From positions 219,613-283,612 of the forward strand of contig JAXMHB010000005.1 of NCBI GenBank assembly GCA_046346965.1: a stretch of 64,000 bases of DNA. The letters are read 5' to 3'. Positions within the stretch are counted from its first letter, which is position 1. Every line of letters starts with the position of its first letter. A program made the translations under genes and the position numbers. This stretch comes from JAXMHB01 sp046346965. GTDB taxonomy: Bacteria; Pseudomonadota; Gammaproteobacteria; Xanthomonadales; SZUA-5. Below the pieces are notes generated by a model. The model did not search any database. It saw nothing but the letters and a program-made list of their open reading frames with translations, and was not told where the DNA came from. This document shows positions 35,343 to 44,886 of the stretch, in pieces.

Positions 35343-36932
35343 TTAGCTCACAGCGTTGGCCTTCTTCGGGCGACCGCGGCCGCGGCGCAGGCGGGCCAGC
35401 GGCTGCAGATCGAGTTCGGCGATACCGGCGGTCTGTGACGCGGCCGCCCGCTGCAATTGCGAGCGCAATTCGGCCACGCTGAGCTCCAACTGCGGTGGCC
35501 ATTGCGTGATCGCGCCGATCAGGCCATAGGGACGCAGCAGGCCAATCAGACGTTCGACCGGATCGGCACCGACTTTGGCATCCGCCAGCACACCGATCTG
35601 ATCGGTCCCCAGTCGCGCCACCAGTGCCCCGGCGCGTTCCAGGTCGCGCTGCACGCTCGCCGCGAGCCGACGCAGGTTCTGTCCGGGTTGATCGTTCGGC
35701 AGCGGCGGCACCGTCAACTCGGCCACAACCAGGGTATGGCGATCGATGCGCGCACGGCGCACCCGACCCAGCACCCTGGACTCGAACACCACGGCGTCGG
35801 CGAGGCCGGTTTCCTGATCGACGCCCGTGCGCCGCTGCAGCTTGCCCACCGCGCGTTTGAGGCTCTCGCGCGTGTGGGTCAGCGAGTGGTTCTGCTGATC
35901 GATCAGCTGCGCCTGCGCTTGCAGCCGCCTGTTCAACGCCGACAAATGTATGGCGCCGCCGAGTTGGTCAGCCAGCATCTGCAGCATGTTGCGGCTGAGC
36001 GCATCGAAGGCGTGCGTCTGCTGGCTCTCGAGGTTGAGCACACCGAACACGCGATCACGGAAGCGGATCGGTACCGCCACCTCGCTGGCAACCGCCACGT
36101 TGACCACCGAGTAGTCGGGGTCCAGGCGCACGTCCGGGCTGTGTTGCATCTGACCGCTGCGATAACAGCGACCCACCAGGCCCTGAAACACCGGCCACTG
36201 CTTGCCCAGATAGGTGATGTGCGCGGACGCACCGCGGTGCGCCATCACTTCCAGGTGATCCTTGATGTCGCTCTCCAGCAACACGGTGGCCTCGGCGGTG
36301 TCGAACTGGCGGTCCAGATGGCCCAAGACCTGGGACAGCAGCGCGTCCAGATCCGGCGCAGCGAGCGCGTCGCGGGTCACCGCGGCGGCGAACTCCAGCC
36401 ACTGATAGCGCCGGCTCAGTTCGGCGTGACGGTGCGCAGCCTGGATCGCGCCGGCAATGTGCTCGCACACGATGCCGAGCAGTTCCACCTGATCGTCAAA
36501 AGCATGCGCGCTGCGACTCTCCAGGTTGAGCACGGCGATCACCTGCTGCCGATACAGCACCGGCATCGCCAGCTCGGACTGCCCGCCGGGCAGCGTATGG
36601 ACGAAATCCGGGTACTGCGCCGCATCTGCAACCAGCACCGGCTGGCCGCTGGCGGCCACCTGGCCCACCACGCCGCTGCCGAGCGGTCGCGAATAGCCCA
36701 CATGAATGGCGGTCGGCAACGCCGTCGACACCGCCTCGCAGACGAAGCGCTGGCGGTCCTGGTCGATGCTCACCAGGGCCACGAACTCCCAACCGAAATG
36801 CCGCGCCAAGGCATCAGTGATGCGCTGCTGCATGGCGCGCGGATCCAAATCCTCCATCGCCAGCTGCACCAATTGGTTCAGCACCGGCAGCAGCTGGGGA
36901 TCCGAGCGCCGCTGGGAAGCATTGCGTGGCAT
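35343..36932 (-). CDS. GAF-GAF-degenerate GGDEF protein with AT-hook-like C-terminus
   Basis: 529 aa. GAF domain 1 at about 22-160 (GSGVVGQVAASGQPVLVADAAQYPDFVH ... VIAVLNLES), GAF domain 2 at about 185-345 (FQGLVGRCYRSGQMQ ... VFGVLNLESQQTHAFDALSRN), a coiled linker, then a GGDEF-like domain from about 375 (TGLADAVVFESRVLGRVRRARID). In this domain the signature is replaced by GTDQI, so it is unlikely to make cyclic di-GMP. The last residues RRGRGRPKK (516-524) match an AT-hook, a minor-groove DNA-binding peptide rare in bacteria. No kinase, phosphatase or receiver domain. Convergent with the DUF1566 gene. Confidence 0.82.
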   Translation of the reverse strand: MPRNASQRRSDPQLLPVLNQLVQLAMEDLDPRAMQQRITDALARHFGWEFVALVSIDQDRQRFVCEAVSTALPTAIHVGYSRPLGSGVVGQVAASGQPVLVADAAQYPDFVHTLPGGQSELAMPVLYRQQVIAVLNLESRSAHAFDDQVELLGIVCEHIAGAIQAAHRHAELSRRYQWLEFAAAVTRDALAAPDLDALLSQVLGHLDRQFDTAEATVLLESDIKDHLEVMAHRGASAHITYLGKQWPVFQGLVGRCYRSGQMQHSPDVRLDPDYSVVNVAVASEVAVPIRFRDRVFGVLNLESQQTHAFDALSRNMLQMLADQLGGAIHLSALNRRLQAQAQLIDQQNHSLTHTRESLKRAVGKLQRRTGVDQETGLADAVVFESRVLGRVRRARIDRHTLVVAELTVPPLPNDQPGQNLRRLAASVQRDLERAGALVARLGTDQIGVLADAKVGADPVERLIGLLRPYGLIGAITQWPPQLELSVAELRSQLQRAAASQTAGIAELDLQPLARLRRGRGRPKKANAVS

Positions 36933-37053
36933 TGCGCACCGCCATCACGGAGTGAGCAGACGAGGCTAGCAGCTGCGCGTCGGCGGCGCGTGCGTCAGGG
37001 CCTGGGCGGCGACGCCCTGCCAGACCCAGCTCGGCCCAGGCGGTCGTGCAGGC

Positions 37054-39090
37054 TCAGAACACCCGTTTCAAGCTCAGCCGCCAGGCGCGTGGTTCAAAAG
37101 CATGAAAGTGCTCGTCGAGGACGCCATCCGCGGGTTCGCCCGACAGTCTGGACGTGTAGTAGTAGCTGATGTCGCGATCCTCCGATCCGAACAGATTCAG
37201 GACTTCGAGATCGATGGCCCAGGATTGGAACTCGCGGCCCACGCGCAGATTGACCAGGTCCGACCCTTGTGCTTCCACCGAGCCGTCCTCGATCAGCGGA
37301 TAGCGATTGACATGGCGCCAGCGCAGGGTCGCGTTCCAGCCGTCGTCCCAGCGCGCGTTGACGCCGGCGGCGATGGTCAGAGGCACGGCCCCGGGGATCT
37401 TTCGGCCAGCAGGATCCTGGTCAGCGAAGCGCGAATGCGTGTACTGGGCTTCGAGCTCGGCACTGTACCGATCCGACGCGAACCAGTACCAACCTGCCTC
37501 CAAACCATGGCGGTCGCTGGGGCGGTTCGCTTCGGTGGTGCCGGCATCACCGACGTACAGCAGCTCGGACGCCAGCTGCAAACGCCACCAGGCCACGGTG
37601 GCATGCATGCGCTCGCTCAAGTACAGACGCGCGCCCAGCTCGCGCCCCGATGATCGCGCCAGCGGTGTGACCGCCTCGGCCGGCTCACCGCTCAAGGGAT
37701 CGCGCGCCAGCGTGGTCCCGCGCGCGTCGTTGGAATGAAAACCGCGGCCCCAGGACGCATACAGCTCCCACTCTTTGCTGGGCGTGTACACCAAACTCGC
37801 TTTGGGGCTGTGGATCGCGGCCGAGGTGCGCCCGGAATTCTCTGGTTCCAGGGCATCGACGTCGAAGTCAAACTGGTCTCTGCGCACACCGAGGTAGCTG
37901 CGCACACTGGGACTCCAGCGATACTCGAGATCCGTCCAGATGCTGAGGCTGCGTTCGTCGACCTGATCGTCGCGTATGGCCAGGCGACACTGGCGAGCCA
38001 CGCTGCGACAGAGCCCGACCGCGCGTATGTCATCGCGTTGACCGCTGACGCCGACGCGCACGCGCCAACGCTCGCGCTCGATGCTGTCCTGCAGATCGAA
38101 GCCCAACACCTGGCGCCGATCGCGCTGGCGAAACTCATCGCCATTGACTGGATCGTCCAGCAGGTAGGTGAAGTTCGACCACAGATCTAGCTCATAGTCG
38201 ATGGCATAGGCGCTCGCGCTCAACGATCCCAGTGCGGAGTCGCCTTCCAGGCTGCCGGACAATGAGCTTCTTGCACTGTCTCCGCCGAGATCAGTGTCCA
38301 GCGAGCCCAAACGGTCGATCAGCCCCTCGGCCACTGCGCGAGCGGGTATCTGATCCGGCGAGTTCCAGCGGTTCCGATACACCATCAGCGCGGCGCGAGC
38401 CTCGACCTCGCCGAGATCGAAACGCGTCTTCAGTTGCAGATTGCGCTTGCGCACGGACTCGTCGAGATCGGTCCACGGCCCCTGGTAGCCCTGGAGTTCC
38501 AAACCGTAGATCAGGTCAGCGCCGGACAGTCTGGTGCCGCCGCTCGCCAGCGCGCGCGCATAGCCGAAGCTGCCTGCACCCAGCGCCAGTTCTTGATGGT
38601 CGCGCTGATCCGCGAGCGTGAATTCGGCGCTGCCAGCAGACGAGAAGTCGCCCACGTCGGCGTAGTAGTTGCCCTTGCGGTAGCGCAGCGACTCGACCAG
38701 CTCCGGGATCAAGAAGTTGAGATCCGAATAGCCCTGACCATGGCCGTGGCTGCGCAGATTGACCGGCATGCCCTCGACGCGCGTCGCAAAGTCGGTCCCG
38801 TGGTCCAGATTGAAGCCCCGCAGAAAGTACTGATTGGCCTTGCCCGAGCCCGAATGCTGGGTGGCAATCATGCCGGGGACGTACTCCACCAGATCGCCGG
38901 TGCGCAATCGCGGGCGCTCCGACAGCTCTACCGGTCCGATCTCGCCCTCGGACGCGCTGATGGCGGCGCCGATGAGATTGGCGCGCCGTCCCAGCACGGT
39001 AATGGCATCCAGGGCCGATTCGGCCTGGGCAGGATCGCCAGCGGGTGGCGCCATCCACAGCGACAGCAAGAGCGGACCTATCGTCAGCAC
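37054..39090 (-). CDS. TonB-dependent outer-membrane receptor
   Basis: 678 aa from a GTG at 39090 that has GAGGAG nine bases upstream; longer extensions overlap the hupE-like gene. Short signal peptide (MLTIGPLLLSLWMAPPAG). ITVLGRRANLIGAAISASEGEIG is a TonB-box/plug start; plug motifs LVEYVPGMIATQHSGSGKANQYFLRGFNLDHGTDFATRVEGMPVN resemble FecA/iron-citrate and other ring-shaped-ligand receptors. The barrel ends in a C-terminal Phe (RLSLKRVF) for BAM assembly. It is the last gene of the DUF4331-TPR-HupE cluster, 65 bp after hupE. Confidence 0.93.
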   Translation of the reverse strand: MLTIGPLLLSLWMAPPAGDPAQAESALDAITVLGRRANLIGAAISASEGEIGPVELSERPRLRTGDLVEYVPGMIATQHSGSGKANQYFLRGFNLDHGTDFATRVEGMPVNLRSHGHGQGYSDLNFLIPELVESLRYRKGNYYADVGDFSSAGSAEFTLADQRDHQELALGAGSFGYARALASGGTRLSGADLIYGLELQGYQGPWTDLDESVRKRNLQLKTRFDLGEVEARAALMVYRNRWNSPDQIPARAVAEGLIDRLGSLDTDLGGDSARSSLSGSLEGDSALGSLSASAYAIDYELDLWSNFTYLLDDPVNGDEFRQRDRRQVLGFDLQDSIERERWRVRVGVSGQRDDIRAVGLCRSVARQCRLAIRDDQVDERSLSIWTDLEYRWSPSVRSYLGVRRDQFDFDVDALEPENSGRTSAAIHSPKASLVYTPSKEWELYASWGRGFHSNDARGTTLARDPLSGEPAEAVTPLARSSGRELGARLYLSERMHATVAWWRLQLASELLYVGDAGTTEANRPSDRHGLEAGWYWFASDRYSAELEAQYTHSRFADQDPAGRKIPGAVPLTIAAGVNARWDDGWNATLRWRHVNRYPLIEDGSVEAQGSDLVNLRVGREFQSWAIDLEVLNLFGSEDRDISYYYTSRLSGEPADGVLDEHFHAFEPRAWRLSLKRVF

Positions 39091-39155
39091 TGCAAGTGCT
39101 CCTCGAAATTGTGTTTCAGCATGGTTCAATGGCCAGACGGCGACTTTGATCGATC

Positions 39156-40247
39156 TCAGGCGAGGCGCTGCAGCAGCCAATAGCTGCCCAGCGCCCCGAC
39201 CAACAGCGATGCGGGTGCCATCAGCCGCCGCGGATACGCCGGCCAGCGCGCCAGTGCATGCAACAAGGGCAGCAGCAGCGCGACGATCGCCAGCTGTCCG
39301 CATTCGACGCCGAGATTGAATCCGAACAGTGCGCTCAACTCGGCGCCCGGCGGCAATCCGAGCTCGCTCAGCGCGCCCGCGAAGCCGTAGCCATGGACCA
39401 GCCCGAAGCCAAAGGCGAGCGCCCAGGCGCGCCGATGCACCACGGGATACAGGTTGTTCAGCGCTGCCAGCACGATCGACAGCGCGATGGCCGGTTCGAC
39501 CCAGCCGGCCGCGGGCGTCGCCCAGTGCAGCGCGCTGGCGCTCAGGGTCAGCGAGTGCGCCAGCGTAAAGGCGGTGACCAGCAGCGCCGCGGCGCGCGCG
39601 GAATCACCGATTCGCGGCAAGGCCTGCCAGCGTCCGTCGCTGCGCCGCAACACCACGACGAGCAACAGGCAGATCAGGAAGGCCAGATGGTCGTAACCGA
39701 TGAGGATGTGGTGCGCGCCTTCGAGCAGGAAGGCGGCGAACACGCTGCTGCCGGCCGCCAGTTCGACGCTCGCCTCGGGCTGCTCGGCACTGAGCACGAT
39801 GACCTGAACCTGCTGATCGTCGCCCAGATGCACCAGCGTTCGATGGCGGGCGTCGACGTCGAGCAGCAAGTTGGACTGCAACTGCAGCCGGGTGATCGAC
39901 TGCCCACAGTCCAGCGCACCCGCCCAGGCCAGGGCCGGGCCGTCGTCGTACTGGGCCAGGCCGATGTTGCCCGCAGTCAGGGCGCATGGCGCCTCGGCAT
40001 GTATGCGCAGTCCACGCCGCAGCAGGCGCTCGATCTGTGGCTGCATGGCCGCGACCTCGCGCCAGCGCAGCTGACCATCGCCATCGGCATCGAGCGGCAG
40101 CGCCAAGGCCAGCTCGCGCAGTGGCAGGTCGATGCGGATCGCGGCCGGCGCATGCGCGAGTTCGCTCAGTGCAACGCGCGTCAGGCTGAGAGTGTGCGCG
40201 CTGGCGTCGCCTGCCCAGATCAGCAAAGCCCACAGCAGCGCCCTCAT
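39156..40247 (-). CDS. HupE/UreJ_2-family membrane protein with periplasmic EF-hand
   Basis: 363 aa. Signal peptide MRALLWALLIWAGDASA, then a periplasmic domain of about 150 residues with an exact 12-residue EF-hand loop DADGDGQLRWRE at 53-64. The membrane part (from about 165) has the HupE/UreJ signature FLLEGAHHILIGYDHLAFLICLLLVVVL, then TAFTLAHSLTLSAS, FGFGLVHGYGFAGAL and further helices, six to seven in all. HupE/UreJ proteins are linked to nickel or cobalt import; the His/Asp pattern fits a metal route, but specificity is not shown here. ATGA overlap with the TPR gene upstream. Confidence 0.88.
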   Translation of the reverse strand: MRALLWALLIWAGDASAHTLSLTRVALSELAHAPAAIRIDLPLRELALALPLDADGDGQLRWREVAAMQPQIERLLRRGLRIHAEAPCALTAGNIGLAQYDDGPALAWAGALDCGQSITRLQLQSNLLLDVDARHRTLVHLGDDQQVQVIVLSAEQPEASVELAAGSSVFAAFLLEGAHHILIGYDHLAFLICLLLVVVLRRSDGRWQALPRIGDSARAAALLVTAFTLAHSLTLSASALHWATPAAGWVEPAIALSIVLAALNNLYPVVHRRAWALAFGFGLVHGYGFAGALSELGLPPGAELSALFGFNLGVECGQLAIVALLLPLLHALARWPAYPRRLMAPASLLVGALGSYWLLQRLA

Positions 40248-41305
40248 TGCAGTGACTCCGGCAGGCCTTGCGATCGACGCCAGTCATTCAGCGCCGACAG
40301 CGCAACGCGATCATCGAGGACCTCGGCCAAGTCCCGCAGCAAGCGCTCATCGCTCTCGCTGCGCTGGGTCTCAAAGTTCCGCTTGGCCAGGGCCAGCGCA
40401 CCGTTGAGGTCGCGCTGCCATTCCGCGCGCCAGCGCGCCCAATCGGCCAGCTCCAGCCCGCTCCCGGCCCACTCGGCTTCCTGGAAGCGCGCTTCCAATC
40501 GCGCCGCAATCGCCTGCGCCTGCTGCATCTGACCCCTGGCGCGCGCCAGCCAGGCACGCTCCATCAGCACCGCGTCGGACTCCGGCATGTCGACGAGCAG
40601 GCTGTCGATGCGCTCGAGTCGTCCCTGCGCACGCCACAAGCGCAGCAAACGGAGACGCGCGCCGGGATCGGCCGGGTCGCGTGCGAGCGCTCCTTCCCAG
40701 GCCGACTCGGCGCCGACCAGATCGCCCGCCTGCAAAGCCACATCGCCGGCCAGACACCAGGCGTAGCGCTGCAGCGGCGCTGCCAGCGTCGAATCGTCGA
40801 GCAATGGCCGCAACACCGACTGCGCTGCGCTGGTCTGGCCGCGTCGCGCTGCCAGCGCGGCCGAGCACAGGGTGCCGCGCAGTCCATCCAGGCCCAATGC
40901 CAGCGCTGCACACTCGGTAGCAGCGCGCCGGATCTCGCCCTGCGCCAACCACACGTCCACACGCACATGGCGTGCGACCGCATCCCGAGGCCGCCGCAGC
41001 AGCAGTCGGTCGAGCAGCGCCAGCGCCTGCGCGTAGTCGTGTTGGTGTTGAGCGATGTAGGCGCGCAGCAGCAAAGCCTGATCGCCCTCGTCGGCCTGCA
41101 GGCGCGCTTCGATCAGCCCCAGCGCACGCGCATCGCCGCTGCGCAGCGCCTGTTGCAGCGCCTGCGCCGGATCGTCCGGCAGCCGCGCTGGCAACTGCAG
41201 CACCCACTGGTCTGCGGCGGGCCGCTCCATCGTCGGCAATGCCGCACCGCACGGGGTGCCGAGCAGCAGCCAGACGGCGGCCGCCATGGAAATACAGTGA
41301 CGCAT
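40244..41305 (-). CDS. Periplasmic tetratricopeptide-repeat protein
   Basis: 353 aa. Signal peptide (MAAAVWLLLGTPCGAALP). The rest is a run of TPR-type helix pairs: LIEARLQADEGDQALLLRAYIAQHQHDYAQALALLDRLLLRRPRDAVAR, then AWCLAGDVALQAGDLVGAESAWEGALARDPADPGARLRLLRLWRAQGR, and a C-terminal LLRDLAEVLDDRVALSALNDWRRSQGL. Probably a protein-protein adaptor of the DUF4331/HupE/receptor cluster. Its stop overlaps the ATG of the hupE-like gene by four bases. Confidence 0.83.
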   Translation of the reverse strand: MRHCISMAAAVWLLLGTPCGAALPTMERPAADQWVLQLPARLPDDPAQALQQALRSGDARALGLIEARLQADEGDQALLLRAYIAQHQHDYAQALALLDRLLLRRPRDAVARHVRVDVWLAQGEIRRAATECAALALGLDGLRGTLCSAALAARRGQTSAAQSVLRPLLDDSTLAAPLQRYAWCLAGDVALQAGDLVGAESAWEGALARDPADPGARLRLLRLWRAQGRLERIDSLLVDMPESDAVLMERAWLARARGQMQQAQAIAARLEARFQEAEWAGSGLELADWARWRAEWQRDLNGALALAKRNFETQRSESDERLLRDLAEVLDDRVALSALNDWRRSQGLPESLQ

Positions 41306-41365
41306 GGGATCGTCCTTCGGCCGGCCAAGGCCGGGCTCGTGAGAGCCCGGCCCCAGCGTTGCGGC

Positions 41366-42766
41366 TCAGTTGGGTGAACCGGCCAGCGGTGCGTTCAGGT
41401 AGGGAAAGCGAGCCGGGAACTGGGTCGCGTCCACGGTCGCGCCGTCGGTGATCGGCAAGGCGCCGGCCGGTGCAACACTGCTGGGCAGCAGTGCGCCCAT
41501 GGCGACGCGCAGTTCGATGTCGACGACGTCATCGCCGGGTCGGCGCCCGTTCGGGAAACCGGCGGTGTCGCCCGCGAGCGCGCCGAGGCGCGCCTGCTGC
41601 GCGGGCGGCTTGGGAGCGATACCCAGATTCAATCGCATCATCTCGGCGGGACGCACGTTTGCGGGCTGGTTCAAACCGCTGAGACCGGTCAAGAACGCCG
41701 CGACCAGATCGGTGCGCGGGTACTGATTCGGCGCCGGCGCGTTGAACAGAATCTCGATCAGCTTCGGCAGCGTGGGATTGGTGACGTAGCGCGCGAACTG
41801 TCCGTCATCGACGGGTTCGGAGGCATTGAAGCGGTCCTTGTCCGGCAGTCCGATCACCACCTCGTTCACCAGCGGCGCCGACAGCCGTGACACCTGGGTA
41901 TACGCACGGCGACCGCGCTGGCCACCCGCACTCGGAATGCTGGCGGTGGTCCACGCACCGATCACCGACTGGTCGTTGCTGCGCAGGCAGCTGATCGGCA
42001 CTTCGAGCGCCAGTGCCGTGACGTTCTTGTCGTCGATGGTGTTGGCCTCGGCATCCTCGCGACCGAGCGGGTTGGTGTTGATCAGATCGAAGATCTCGCC
42101 CAGGTTCACCGCAAACGGGTCCTTGCGCTGACCGACGAACACGCGACCACTGCCGCAGCCAGGCAGATCGAAATCGTAGATGTGGCTGTCGGCGTAGCGC
42201 GCGTAATTGGGGAAGCTCTTGCCGCCAATGTTGTCGAATGGCTTGCGGAAGCGCGTGGTGCCGCCCATCGAGGTGTTGGCGGCCAGCACCGGATCGCCGA
42301 AAGCGCGCGCGCCGCGAATCAGACCGAGGGTATAGGTCTCTTTGACGTTCTTGACGGCGTCGTTGGCAGCCGGGGTATCGCCAAAGGCGCCGATGTTCAC
42401 CAGCGGCACGGCCACGTCGACGCCGCCAACCGGAATGGTCAGGTTCTCGACGAAGGTCTGGAAGCGAAACTGAAAGGTCAGATCCTCGACCGCGTCGCCG
42501 TTGTTGTCGATGTGAATCTCGTAGAGCGCGTCGGGATCCAGCGTGAAGTAGTTGGGCCCACCGTAGGCGTCCTGCAGCGGCAGATAGTTGGCGATCAGCG
42601 TCACATAGCCCTCGCGCCCGGGCTCGTAGCTGCGGAACAGGTAGAAGTCGGTCGCATCCACTTTCGGGGTACGCGTGATCAGCGGCGCTTCGCGATGACT
42701 GGACGCGTAGGCGGTGTGGGCAAGCGCGACGGCGACGAGCGCTGCGGCCAGCGATGTGCGTTTCAT
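41366..42766 (-). CDS. Secreted DUF4331 protein
   Basis: 466 aa from the ATG giving MKRTSLAAALVAVALAHTAYA, with the mature N-terminus SSHREAPLITRTPKVDATDFYLFRSYEPGR, the hallmark start of DUF4331. Further matches: YVTLIANYLPLQDAYGGPNYFTLDPDALYEIHIDNNGD, RKPFDNIGGKSF and DDVVDIELRVAMGAL near the C-terminus. The family is secreted and uncharacterised. First gene of the four-gene cluster; the TPR gene starts 60 bp downstream. The DNNGDAVEDL segment is Asp/Asn-rich and could bind Ca2+, an inference only. Confidence 0.9.
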   Translation of the reverse strand: MKRTSLAAALVAVALAHTAYASSHREAPLITRTPKVDATDFYLFRSYEPGREGYVTLIANYLPLQDAYGGPNYFTLDPDALYEIHIDNNGDAVEDLTFQFRFQTFVENLTIPVGGVDVAVPLVNIGAFGDTPAANDAVKNVKETYTLGLIRGARAFGDPVLAANTSMGGTTRFRKPFDNIGGKSFPNYARYADSHIYDFDLPGCGSGRVFVGQRKDPFAVNLGEIFDLINTNPLGREDAEANTIDDKNVTALALEVPISCLRSNDQSVIGAWTTASIPSAGGQRGRRAYTQVSRLSAPLVNEVVIGLPDKDRFNASEPVDDGQFARYVTNPTLPKLIEILFNAPAPNQYPRTDLVAAFLTGLSGLNQPANVRPAEMMRLNLGIAPKPPAQQARLGALAGDTAGFPNGRRPGDDVVDIELRVAMGALLPSSVAPAGALPITDGATVDATQFPARFPYLNAPLAGSPN

Positions 42767-42844
42767 GGTGTGTCCCTGCATTCGATGAGAGGAGGTCGGC
42801 GCTCTGGAAGCCGTCGACCGCCGCAGCATTGGGCGCTTTATGTG

Positions 42845-42860
42845 AAAACGAAGTCGTTTT
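42845..42860. promoter_or_regulatory. AT-rich dyad upstream of the DUF4331 cluster
   Basis: AAAACGAAGTCGTTTT is a perfect dyad within an unusually AT-rich stretch (42839-42885), between the divergent DUF4331 and ggt genes. It lies 79 bp before the DUF4331 ATG. Possible operator; followed on the plus strand by a T-run, so it could also act as a minor hairpin. Confidence 0.35.
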
Positions 42861-42988
42861 TTTGTTAGTTGTCTTTTTACATCGTCACACTCAAGCACAT
42901 TGAAGGCCCCAACCAGCGACCACGTCGCAGTTTTGCGATCCCGCCAGCGTGCGCGTAGGCTCGACCCACCCCATCAGGAGCCGCCCTC

Positions 42989-44686
<1,698 letters not shown>

Positions 44687-44886
44687 GCTCGACGTCCATC
44701 GGGGAATCTCTGTAAATTCCTGCAACCCGCGCAAGGCTTCGTTCAGCTCCCGTTACACTGCGCCGCCGATTCCACCTCAGGGTGGAGTCAGCTCGACTTT
44801 GGGAGGAGTCGCGCGCCGCGGCGGTGGGGATACCGTCCGGGTTCCGCGTGCTCCTGACCGATTCCATCACCTCAGGGGAACATTGA

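Noticed and set aside
37000..37053. GC-rich hairpin after the TonB receptor gene
   Set aside because: No U-tract on the minus-strand transcript; could be chance in this base composition.
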